Source of the DNA: Prosthecobacter sp.
GTDB lineage: Bacteria; Verrucomicrobiota; Verrucomicrobiia; Verrucomicrobiales; Verrucomicrobiaceae
Direction of reading: 5' to 3'
Length of the DNA stretch: 64,000 bases
Assembly: GCF_020439865.1 (NCBI RefSeq)
Contig: NZ_JAGRPF010000064.1
Location: forward strand, 50,681-114,680
Below the pieces are notes generated by a model. It did not search any database, was not told the DNA's origin, and saw only the letters and a list, made by a program, of their open reading frames with translations. The stretch's first letter is position 1. The number at the start of each line of letters is the position of its first letter. Shown in pieces: positions 44,634 to 52,441 of this stretch. The translations under genes and the position numbers were made by a program.

Positions 44634-46301
44634 TCAAGAACGCTGCTTCCGGGGCAATCCATTCTCACGAAGATGCTCACGCAGCACTCTCACGACCTCC
44701 TGCACCACTTCGGGACGCTCCACACAACCGTGCCAGTAGGGCACGATGCGCTCGGATGCTGCACTGTCGAGATGCGAGCTTTGATAAGGCACCACGCCGT
44801 CCGTGCTGGCAGGAGTGTTGTTTTTGCCGAGGTCGCCGATGATGGAGTGATGCGTCACCGGAATCGGCACTGCGTTCAATCCCTGGTAGTAGGGGTGTTT
44901 GTCGGACAGCATGCCAATGCTGAGCAGACCAAACACGCCCCAGTCGCGAATCTGTGGCGAGAGAGCGTCGGAATTGCCGGCGAGAATCTGCTGGGACAAC
45001 ATCAGCGTGTCCAGCGGCAGGCGGATCAGCGAAGTGAGACGGCGGACGATACCAGTGCTTGCGACAGCACTTCCGCGGTGTGGCGTGGCAATGAACACCA
45101 GACGCTGAATCTCCGGCTGCGGCTTGAACATCAGATTGTTAGTCAGCCGCTGCCGGACGCTGTCGGAGACCTCCAGTTCCTGCGGCGGCCTTCTCAGCAG
45201 TGCATTCCACAGTTTGTCGCCCGGATCGATGACCTGCATGCGGCTGAGCAGCCCGCCCATGCTGTGTCCCACCAACACCATTTTTTTCATTCCTGGATCG
45301 TCGCGCTCAGGGTCGAAGAACTCCCGCGCCTCACGCAGCGATTCGCGCAGCTTCTCAGAAGACTGCGGAATGCCAATGGCGGTAGGATACAGGAAGTACC
45401 AAGGCTGGTAGGCGGCTCGCAGCTCGGGATCTGTGTTGATGGCATTGATGGCGTTCAGCCAGATGTGGGGATCCGACATGAGGCCATGAACAAAAACCAC
45501 CGGTATGCGCTTTGGGTCATACACATCCATCGTGTAAAGCTGACAGTCGGCCAGGGTGCGTTCCGGGAAGAGCAGACCCAGCCAGGAGAACAGACCCAGC
45601 GATTTCTTCGACAGCGCGAGCTGCTTGGAGGCGGTGAAGTTCGCGGCAAGCTGCCGTTCATCCCCCTGCACCTTCACGGTGTCCACATTCAAGGCATTGA
45701 GCAGATGAAGACGGCAGCGTCTCGGACTCGAACTGTCCGTGTCTTTCTCCAGTTCCATCACGGCGGTGAGCGTGAGATTGCCACCGTTCGGCGGGAGGAA
45801 GGGTTCCTTTTGTCTCGTCTGGCTGGTGTTGCGAACGTGGCCGACGAGCGGAATGCCAATGCCGGGCCGCTGAGCGAGCGTGTCGGCCACGCGCGGCTTC
45901 ATGCGCGCCGGAAGAATGAGCTGGTCGATCTCCGAAGGCGGCACCTCGCGGGTTGGATTGGTCCGGAGATCGAACTCGATCTGGAATGAGCGTTTCTTCG
46001 AGGCAAACACGGTGCCCGTCTGCCAGTAATGCGGGCTCTGATGGTCATCCCATTCCCGTAGAAAGGTGGCAAGCGCCTGCTCATACCGGTCCTGCGCCTT
46101 ACGCCGTTCGGCGATCCTTCCATGCTGCATGCCATCCCAGCCTGCGGCCAGATCATCCAGCAGGCCGGCCATATGGCGCTTCTCGCGATCAGTCAGCACC
46201 GTCTCCGTGCGGTGCACCTGCGTGCGCAGCACCGAAGTGCAGGCCATCAGGTTGCTGCAGGCCACGACGGCCAGCACTCGCATCGTGACCATGGAACGCA
46301 T
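44634..46301 (-). CDS. Lipase/esterase-like alpha/beta hydrolase, predicted lipoprotein
   Basis: About 555 residues. The N-terminus has a hydrophobic stretch ending in a lipobox-like LMAC (Cys near residue 21), so Lnt-processed lipoprotein anchoring is likely. The lipase core begins IPVVFVHGLMSDPHIW near residue 260 (oxyanion region). The nucleophile is in VLVGHSMGGLLSR near residue 343, the acid in STDGVVPYQSSH near residue 490 and the base His in YWHGCVERPEV near residue 510. IATPHRGS is also typical of PGAP1/triacylglycerol-lipase-like folds. The first 230 residues are not recognised. The start ATG at 46301 overlaps the stop of the DUF1080 gene by one base (TGATG), indicating translational coupling. 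A GTG one codon earlier is less likely. Confidence 0.83.
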   Translation of the reverse strand: MRSMVTMRVLAVVACSNLMACTSVLRTQVHRTETVLTDREKRHMAGLLDDLAAGWDGMQHGRIAERRKAQDRYEQALATFLREWDDHQSPHYWQTGTVFASKKRSFQIEFDLRTNPTREVPPSEIDQLILPARMKPRVADTLAQRPGIGIPLVGHVRNTSQTRQKEPFLPPNGGNLTLTAVMELEKDTDSSSPRRCRLHLLNALNVDTVKVQGDERQLAANFTASKQLALSKKSLGLFSWLGLLFPERTLADCQLYTMDVYDPKRIPVVFVHGLMSDPHIWLNAINAINTDPELRAAYQPWYFLYPTAIGIPQSSEKLRESLREAREFFDPERDDPGMKKMVLVGHSMGGLLSRMQVIDPGDKLWNALLRRPPQELEVSDSVRQRLTNNLMFKPQPEIQRLVFIATPHRGSAVASTGIVRRLTSLIRLPLDTLMLSQQILAGNSDALSPQIRDWGVFGLLSIGMLSDKHPYYQGLNAVPIPVTHHSIIGDLGKNNTPASTDGVVPYQSSHLDSAASERIVPYWHGCVERPEVVQEVVRVLREHLRENGLPRKQRS

Positions 46302-46963
46302 CACTTCTTCTCCGTGACCGGCGTGAGCTTCACGTTCCGAATCGCCGAGGTGGTGTTGAACGTGGTGAGCGAGAGCGGCAGATAGCTCTCCATAGGACCG
46401 GGACGTACGCTGATCTTCTTGCCCTCGATGTCCTCGTCAATGATCTGCTTGTCACCGAGCCACACGCTGAGGTTCGTGGGCGTCACACGCAGCTTGATCG
46501 CATACCATTCGTCGTCCTTGTAGCGCTGGTAGCTGGAGGTGTTGTTGTCGCTGGCGTCGAAGCCGTCGATGGAGGAGATGCCCGTCACGCTGCCGCCCCA
46601 GCCGCCGCAGATCAGCGTGGCGCAGTGTTTGAGATCGCCCACGGGAAAGGTCAGCCCCACGAAGAAGTCCACCCCTTGCAGCCGCTTGGCTTCCAGCGTG
46701 ATCTCGTAGTTGGTCGTTGGCAGTGTGTCCGCTTTCTTGTAAATGGCACCGCTCACATTCTCGCCCTGATTGATGATCATCAACCCGCCTTCCATTTCCA
46801 CCACGCCGCTGCCGCCGACGTCCACGGACTCCCAGTCGTCGAGCGATTTGCCGTTGAAGAGCACGAACTCCTTCGGAGCCTCCGGTGCGGCTGCGGGTTT
46901 GTCTTCAGCGGCGGCAAAGGCGGTGCCGAGCACCAGGAGAGCGGTCAAAGTCGGGTGTTTCAT
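46301..46963 (-). CDS. DUF1080 (3-keto-disaccharide hydrolase family) secreted protein
   Basis: 220 residues from the ATG at 46963, which starts a signal peptide (MKHPTLTALLVLGTAFAAA). The upstream in-frame ATG at 47005 would hide it. The DUF1080 beta-sandwich is evident: FVLFNGKSLDDWESVDVGG near residue 33, the central INQGENVSGAIYKK, ITLEAKRLQGVDFFVGLTFP near residue 85, and the end LTTFNTTSAIRNVKLTPV. Family members bind or hydrolyse modified sugars in the periplasm and are numerous in PVC bacteria. It is the first gene of the three-gene hydrolase unit. Its fold resembles, by eye, the repeated periplasmic modules of the kinases at 39772 and 59198. Confidence 0.87.
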   Translation of the reverse strand: MKHPTLTALLVLGTAFAAAEDKPAAAPEAPKEFVLFNGKSLDDWESVDVGGSGVVEMEGGLMIINQGENVSGAIYKKADTLPTTNYEITLEAKRLQGVDFFVGLTFPVGDLKHCATLICGGWGGSVTGISSIDGFDASDNNTSSYQRYKDDEWYAIKLRVTPTNLSVWLGDKQIIDEDIEGKKISVRPGPMESYLPLSLTTFNTTSAIRNVKLTPVTEKK

Positions 46964-47029
46964 GGCTTTGGCGCGCATCCTCAGCGTGGCATGCCCCACG
47001 GTCAAGCCTCACCACCATCCCCTTCCCTC

Positions 47030-47542
47030 ATGCTGAATCCCGATTTGAAAACCATCATCGTCATGGGCGTCTCCGGCTGCGGAAAGTCCGTCGTCGGCAG
47101 TCTGCTTGCCGCGAAACTCGACGGAGTCTTCGAGGACGGTGACGACTTTCATCCGCCCGCGAACAAGACCAAGATGTCCTCCGGCACGCCGCTGAACGAC
47201 GATGACCGCTGGCCCTGGTATGCCGTGCTGCGCCAGCGCATCGAAGACATGCGCCACGCCACGCCCGTCTATGTGCTCGCCTGCTCCGCCCTCAAGCCCA
47301 TCTATCGCGACAAGCTGCGCGCCCACGACAATCCGGAGACGCTGCGTTTCGTTTTGCTCGACGGCACGCAAGAACTCATCGCCTCCCGCCTGGCGGCACG
47401 CAAAGGCCACTTCATGCCGCCGAGCCTGCTCGCAAGCCAGCTCGCCACGCTGGAGCCCACGCCCGACGTCATCCGCATCTCGATTGACCAAACGCCGGAA
47501 CAGATCGTGGACGCCATCCTGCATCAGCTCGAACGCGCATGA
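47030..47542 (+). CDS. gntK: Gluconokinase
   Basis: 170 residues. It phosphorylates D-gluconate to 6-phosphogluconate, feeding the pentose phosphate or Entner-Doudoroff pathway. The P-loop MGVSGCGKSVVG is near residue 12, FEDGDDFHPPANKTKMSSGTPLNDDDRWPW (residues 34-63; gluconate site) is diagnostic, and VLACSALKPIYRDKLR near residue 87 is the usual second motif. RKGHFMPPSLLASQLATLE near residue 125 closes the lid. The frame is open upstream to 46625, but that part is antisense to the DUF1080 gene. The stop overlaps the next gene by four bases (ATGA). It lies alone, without gnt transporter or dehydratase genes. Confidence 0.93.
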   Translation: MLNPDLKTIIVMGVSGCGKSVVGSLLAAKLDGVFEDGDDFHPPANKTKMSSGTPLNDDDRWPWYAVLRQRIEDMRHATPVYVLACSALKPIYRDKLRAHDNPETLRFVLLDGTQELIASRLAARKGHFMPPSLLASQLATLEPTPDVIRISIDQTPEQIVDAILHQLERA

Positions 47543-50367
47543 GCTCGAACGTCCAGCGGCTGTTCTGGAGCTGGGATTCCCCCGTCCTCGACAGAGCGGT
47601 GGAGTTTCTCTGCCGCGGCTGGGATTCAACCCGTGCGCTCGACCTCAGCCGTTCGCTGCTTCTGGTGCCGAACGGCGAAGCCGGCCGACGTCTGCGTGAA
47701 GCGCTGGCTCAGGCGGCAAACCAGACAGGCACCGCCGCCATCGTGCCGCATCTCTGGCTGCCTGAGCAGGCTCTTCTGCCACAATCACGACGCTTCGAAG
47801 CCGCCACGCCGCTGCAATCGCAGATGGCCTGGCAGCGTGCGCTGGAACGCATTGCCATCGACTCACTCACCGCGCTGTTTCCCAAGCTGCCCGCCGAGCG
47901 CGGCTGGGGCTGGCACGCTGAGACCGCGCGCATGCTGGCGGAATTGAAGATGCTGCTTGGCACCGGCGGACTCACCTTTGCCGCCACTGCAAACCTGCCC
48001 GCCGTGCAACGCGATGCCGCGCGCTGGCACGACCTCGCCAAGATTGAACGCGCGTATTTCGAAGAGCTTGCCCACGCGAACGTCTCGGATGCGCAGATGC
48101 TCAAGCGCCGCCACGCGCACACCCCGGTGCTGCCGGAAGAGGTGGAGCGCATCGTCGTCCTTGCATCGCCTGACCTTCCTCCATTGCTCGACGAATGGAT
48201 TGCCGCCTGCGCGAAGCGCGGCTTGCAGGTGATCATCGCCGTGCATGCGCCTTCATCGCTGGAACACACGTTCGACTCCTGCGGCCGTCCTTTGACTGAG
48301 TACTGGGGCGAAGACGCCGGCAACAGCCTGCCCATCCAGGACCGGCAGATTCACGTCACGCGTGATCCTTCCGCCCAAGCGGCAACGACGCTCGGTCTCA
48401 TGCGCGAGCTCGTTCCCCACGGGCGCACCGCTCTCGGTGTGTGCGACGCCGAGGTCGGCAGCCTCATCCTTGAAAAGCTCACGCTCGAAGACACCCGTAG
48501 TTTCGAACCCGGCGGCATTCCGGTGCAGCGCGAGGGCCTGTGGCATGTGCTCGACTGCTTCCGCGTGCTGCTCGGTTCGGGATCATGGAAGGCCTTCGCA
48601 GCGCTGCTGCGCATTGAAGAATTTCGCAGCGTCATCATCCCTGCGAATGAGAGCACCGCCGCCCTGCTGCGCCAAACCGATGATTTCACCAGCGACCATC
48701 TTCCGGTCACCCTTCCTCATGCGTTGGAGCTTCCCCTTGCAGACTATCCTGCTTTGCAGCCTGCCGTTGAGAATACGCTCGAACTCTTGCAATCGCTGCG
48801 CCGCCTTTCGCCGGCCAAAGCCGCGCGCATGCTGATCCTCAAGCTGCTCGGTGAGCGCACCTTCAATCCTGAAGCGCCCGGCCATCGCGAACGCACGGAA
48901 CTGGCCACCGAATGGTTGCGCATCGCCGAAGAACTTGAGCTGGAAGCCCGGCGTTTCGGTTTGAAGCCCCGGGCCGAGGACGCCTTCGCGCTCTCGCTCG
49001 AATGCCTCGCGCAGAGCCGGCTGGCCGAACCGCGTGGTGACATCGACCTCGTGCTGCAGGGCTGGCTCGAACTGCTCTGGGAGCGGTCCCCCAACCTGAT
49101 CGTCTCAGGTCTCAATGAAGAGCATGTGCCCGGCATTTTCATCAGCCACCCCTTCCTGCCGGATGGCATGCGCGCGGCGCTGAACCTGCCATGTCAAAAC
49201 ACCCGCTTCGCCCGTGACGCCTTCATCCTCGCGGCACTTTCGCATCAGCGTCTCGGCGAGCGTGGGCACCTGCAACTGCTCTGCGGTCAGTGGAGCGAGG
49301 ACGGCGATGCACTGCGGCCCTCCCGCCTCTTGTTTTTGTGCGATGACAAAGCCCTGCCTCAGCGCGTGGCACATCTGTTTCCGAAGGAGGAAGATCAGCA
49401 GGTCGAATCCGAACCGCCGCGCTCGCTCGCGTGGACGTTGAAGCCGGACTGGATCTCGAAGCCCGTCGAGTCCATTTCACCTTCGCGCCTGCGTGAGTAT
49501 TTGAACTGTCCTTTCCGCTTTTACCTCACTCATGGCAAGGGCATGAACGCGGTCGAGACCGGCAAACGCGAACTCGATGCCGCGGAGTTCGGCCAGATCA
49601 TCCATCACGCGTTTCACCAACTCTTCCAGGACTCGGAGATGCGCGAGAGCACGCATCCTGCAAAGATCGCCGACTGCCTCGAAGCCGCCGCCCGCGACTA
49701 CGTGCACAAACAGTATGGCCAGCGCCCTGCGCCGCTCATCACCCTGCAATTGGAAAGCATCCTGCAACGACTGCGCCATGCGGCAGGGATTGAGGCCACC
49801 AATCGCCAGAAGGGCTGGCAGTGCCTCGATGCGGAACTGCAAATTGGCGGCAAGGACGACGCCTCGCCCTTCCTGATCGCTGATGCTCGTTTGTCAGGCC
49901 GCATCGACCGCGTCGAGCAGCATACCGACGGCACGCTGCGCATCGTCGATTTCAAAACATCCGACAAACCGCGCCAGCCGCATGAGGCCCATGTCAAAAT
50001 CATCACCGCACGCACCAAGCTCGCCGAAGCAGACGAGTGGCGATGCTTTGATCTGTCCGAAGGAAAACGCGGCATGTGGCTGGACCTGCAACTGCCTCTC
50101 TATGCCGCCGCCATGAAGCAGCGTGGCCGGAATGTCAGCAGCGTGGCCTATTTCACCCTGCCAAAGAGCATTCAGGACACCGAGATCCTAGAATGGAAAG
50201 GCTTTGATGAAGCGCTGATCGCATCCGCCCTCGACTGCGCCGCCGAGGCCGTGCAGCGCATCCGGGCCGGCCGGTTCTGGCCGCCTGCGGAACGCCCCCC
50301 GAACAGCACCTTCGACGAGATCCTCCTGCACGACCCGCTTCACAGCGTCCAGCCACCTCTTGCATAA
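47539..50367 (+). CDS. AddB-like PD-(D/E)XK nuclease family protein
   Basis: 942 residues. The N-terminal part (RSLLLVPNGEAGRRLREALAQ near residue 30) resembles the inactive helicase-like half of AddB/RecC-type subunits; no Walker A is present. The C-terminal nuclease domain starts at SISPSRLREYLNCPFRFYLTHG near residue 645 and includes FGQIIHHAFHQLF near residue 680 and the catalytic core SGRIDRVEQ...LRIVDFKTSDKP near residues 785-805. Unlike AddB with its four-Cys iron-sulfur site, only one or two Cys flank the domain. It probably acts in double-strand break repair with an AddA-type helicase that is not in the window. The start is coupled to gntK by ATGA. Confidence 0.85.
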   Translation: MSSNVQRLFWSWDSPVLDRAVEFLCRGWDSTRALDLSRSLLLVPNGEAGRRLREALAQAANQTGTAAIVPHLWLPEQALLPQSRRFEAATPLQSQMAWQRALERIAIDSLTALFPKLPAERGWGWHAETARMLAELKMLLGTGGLTFAATANLPAVQRDAARWHDLAKIERAYFEELAHANVSDAQMLKRRHAHTPVLPEEVERIVVLASPDLPPLLDEWIAACAKRGLQVIIAVHAPSSLEHTFDSCGRPLTEYWGEDAGNSLPIQDRQIHVTRDPSAQAATTLGLMRELVPHGRTALGVCDAEVGSLILEKLTLEDTRSFEPGGIPVQREGLWHVLDCFRVLLGSGSWKAFAALLRIEEFRSVIIPANESTAALLRQTDDFTSDHLPVTLPHALELPLADYPALQPAVENTLELLQSLRRLSPAKAARMLILKLLGERTFNPEAPGHRERTELATEWLRIAEELELEARRFGLKPRAEDAFALSLECLAQSRLAEPRGDIDLVLQGWLELLWERSPNLIVSGLNEEHVPGIFISHPFLPDGMRAALNLPCQNTRFARDAFILAALSHQRLGERGHLQLLCGQWSEDGDALRPSRLLFLCDDKALPQRVAHLFPKEEDQQVESEPPRSLAWTLKPDWISKPVESISPSRLREYLNCPFRFYLTHGKGMNAVETGKRELDAAEFGQIIHHAFHQLFQDSEMRESTHPAKIADCLEAAARDYVHKQYGQRPAPLITLQLESILQRLRHAAGIEATNRQKGWQCLDAELQIGGKDDASPFLIADARLSGRIDRVEQHTDGTLRIVDFKTSDKPRQPHEAHVKIITARTKLAEADEWRCFDLSEGKRGMWLDLQLPLYAAAMKQRGRNVSSVAYFTLPKSIQDTEILEWKGFDEALIASALDCAAEAVQRIRAGRFWPPAERPPNSTFDEILLHDPLHSVQPPLA

Positions 50368-50401
50368 CTCCGGCGCCCCGTTTATCAGCCAGTTCAATTC
50401 T

Positions 50402-51139
50402 ATGTCCGACCTCAAACTTCTCATCACCGGCTGCAAAGGCCGCATGGGCCAGGCCATCATCCGCGCCGCCGAATCCCAGAACGTCACCGTCGCCTCCACG
50501 ATCGACATGGGTGACGCCCTTTCCCCTGCCCTCGCCAAGGCCGACACCGTGATCGACTTCACCTCGCACCACTTCTGCGACGAACTGCTCGGCGAGTGCC
50601 TCAAGCAGAACAAGAGCATGGTCATCGGCACCACCGGTCACACGAACGAACAGCTCACCGCCATCCGCGAAGCTTCCAAGACACTGCCGATCGTCTTCGC
50701 GTCCAACTACAGCGTCGGCGTCAACACGCTGTTCTGGCTCACCCGCAAGGCCACGGAACTGCTCGGACCCGATTTCGATCTCGAAGTCGTCGAAATGCAC
50801 CATCGCATGAAGAAGGACTCGCCCAGTGGCACCGCACGCACGCTCGTCGAAATCCTCGCCGACGTGCGCGGCCTCGAATACGACAAGGACTGCCGCCACG
50901 GCCGCTTCGGCGATGTGGGTGCCCGCACTCCGAAGGAAATCGGCGTCCACGCCATCCGCGGCGGCGACGTCGTGGGTGATCACACCGTTATCTTCGCCAA
51001 TGTGGGCGAGCGCGTCGAACTCACGCACAAGGCCAGCAGCCGTGACACCTTCGCCAACGGTTCCGTCCGCGCCGCCCGCTGGCTCGTGGGCAAGCCCGCG
51101 GGCCTGTACAACATGCAGGATGTGTTGGGACTGAAATAA
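50402..51139 (+). CDS. dapB: 4-hydroxy-tetrahydrodipicolinate reductase
   Basis: 245 residues. It reduces 4-hydroxytetrahydrodipicolinate in lysine and diaminopimelate synthesis. The NAD motif TGCKGRMGQA is at residues 9-18, VIDFTSHH near residue 43, GTTGHTNEQ near residue 77, SNYSVGVN near residue 101 and the substrate/catalytic motif EMHHRMKKDSPSGTA near residue 131 are all present. GIHAIRGG appears as GVHAIRGGDVVGDHTV. I chose ATG 50402 because the longer reading from 50360 adds an unrelated stretch. It lies 34 bp after the nuclease gene and 9 bp before folK. Confidence 0.95.
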   Translation: MSDLKLLITGCKGRMGQAIIRAAESQNVTVASTIDMGDALSPALAKADTVIDFTSHHFCDELLGECLKQNKSMVIGTTGHTNEQLTAIREASKTLPIVFASNYSVGVNTLFWLTRKATELLGPDFDLEVVEMHHRMKKDSPSGTARTLVEILADVRGLEYDKDCRHGRFGDVGARTPKEIGVHAIRGGDVVGDHTVIFANVGERVELTHKASSRDTFANGSVRAARWLVGKPAGLYNMQDVLGLK

Positions 51140-51148
51140 TCGCCACCC

Positions 51149-51628
51149 ATGCGTTTCGGAATCGCTCTCGGCTCGAATCTCGGTGATCGCGCCGAAAACA
51201 TCCGGCGCGGGATCGAACTGCTGCTTGCCCGCGTCCCGGGAGTCAGACTCAGTGCCAGCGCCCCGGTTTATGAAACGGAGCCGGTCGATTGCGCGCCGGG
51301 CACGCAGGCGTTTTTGAACACGGTGATCGAAGTCGAAGCGGACAGCCTGCCTCATGAGCTTCACGCCCACCTCAAGGCGGTAGAACAGGCGCTCGGCAGA
51401 CCGGAAAAGCGCGAGCGCAACTCACCACGCACGCTCGATCTCGATCTGCTCTACGCAGACGAGGTCGTCAGCGACGATCCCGATCTCATCCTGCCCCATC
51501 CCCGGCTTCACCTGCGCCACTTCGTGCTTCAACCGCTCGCCGACATCCGGCCGGACCTGCGGCTTCCCAGCTTGCAACACTCGGTGGCCGGATTGCTGGC
51601 TCAGTTGGAACCCAAACACGGTTCCTGA
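51149..51628 (+). CDS. folK: 2-amino-4-hydroxy-6-hydroxymethyldihydropteridine diphosphokinase
   Basis: 159 residues, standard HPPK. It transfers pyrophosphate from ATP to the pterin in folate synthesis. Signatures: GSNLGDRAENIRRGIELL at residues 8-25, VYETEPVDCAPGTQAFLNTV near residue 40, and the diagnostic RNSPRTLDLDLLYADE near residue 90 with its Mg-binding Asp pair. It ends LPHPRLHLRHFVLQPLADI. No folP or folB is adjacent. It sits in the co-directional run after dapB (9-bp gap). A 57-bp gap follows before the next gene. Confidence 0.95.
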   Translation: MRFGIALGSNLGDRAENIRRGIELLLARVPGVRLSASAPVYETEPVDCAPGTQAFLNTVIEVEADSLPHELHAHLKAVEQALGRPEKRERNSPRTLDLDLLYADEVVSDDPDLILPHPRLHLRHFVLQPLADIRPDLRLPSLQHSVAGLLAQLEPKHGS

Positions 51629-51685
51629 CGCATAACCAGCAGTTACGCGCTTGTCCCCGGGTTAAAGCAATGCTTCTTGGAAGCC

Positions 51686-52441
51686 ATGACTGACGCCCCG
51701 CCAACTGCCGCCGATTCTGGACGCTGGATTCGTTTCGCGCTCGTCATGCTGCCGATCGGAACGATCCTGCTGGGCATCGCCTCGTTTGGTATCTGGCAGT
51801 ATAAAAAGGATCAGGCGGCGGACCGCTCGTTCAAATATGCGCTGGCACTGCGACGTCCGATCAGCCTCGATGGCATCCAGCGGCATGCGGACGTTTTGCG
51901 TGAGGCTTTGAGCAAACCCGACCGCGACCTGAGCATCCCGGGTTACCTCGAATCGACAATGGGCGCGGAAAACATGGGCTACACAGTGCGGCGCATGCGC
52001 TTCGGCAACGATCAGTCAAACATCGACGCCGAACTCACCGGCAAAACGCGGCCGCGTGAGATTGTGATGGCGCTGGCACTTTACGACGGAGATCCTCTGC
52101 GATTTGTCAGAACCTCCAATGCCATCGCAGAACTGCTGAGCATCGCTCATGAGGTCACAGGAGAATCCGTGGCTCGCGGACTGCGCTTTGCCGTCATTCC
52201 CAACACGGCTGAAGCGCTGCAGCATTTGCAGGAAGGCATGCGCCATGATGGTGAGCATTTGATGCATTTGTTTGTCCTTGGCGCACCAGACGTCAACACG
52301 ATGGCACGGATCAATGGAGTGGAGACGAAGGTTCAGGGCACCCGAGTTGTCACCCGCCCAGCCACCGCGTCACCTCAGGAAACCCTGCAGTCCGCTCACG
52401 AACTCAAAACACTGCTGCTGCACGCGGCTGAAAGACCATGA
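51686..52441 (+). CDS. Uncharacterised single-pass membrane protein
   Basis: 251 residues from the ATG at 51686, not recognised. After a short polar N-terminus there is one strong membrane helix (about residues 13-35, IRFALVMLPIGTILLGIASFGIWQY). The remaining 215 residues are extracytoplasmic by topology and look alpha/beta. RRPISLDGIQRHADVLREAL and the block TGKTRPREIVMALALYDGDP hint at the degenerate peptidase-M28-like fold seen in some membrane-anchored relatives, but no metal ligands are clear. The stop overlaps nnr by four bases (ATGA), so the two are translated together. Confidence 0.68.
   Translation: MTDAPPTAADSGRWIRFALVMLPIGTILLGIASFGIWQYKKDQAADRSFKYALALRRPISLDGIQRHADVLREALSKPDRDLSIPGYLESTMGAENMGYTVRRMRFGNDQSNIDAELTGKTRPREIVMALALYDGDPLRFVRTSNAIAELLSIAHEVTGESVARGLRFAVIPNTAEALQHLQEGMRHDGEHLMHLFVLGAPDVNTMARINGVETKVQGTRVVTRPATASPQETLQSAHELKTLLLHAAERP

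Noticed and set aside
46625..47029. N-terminal extension of gluconokinase
   Set aside because: The extra 135 codons are antisense to the DUF1080 gene, and gluconokinase starts normally at 47030.
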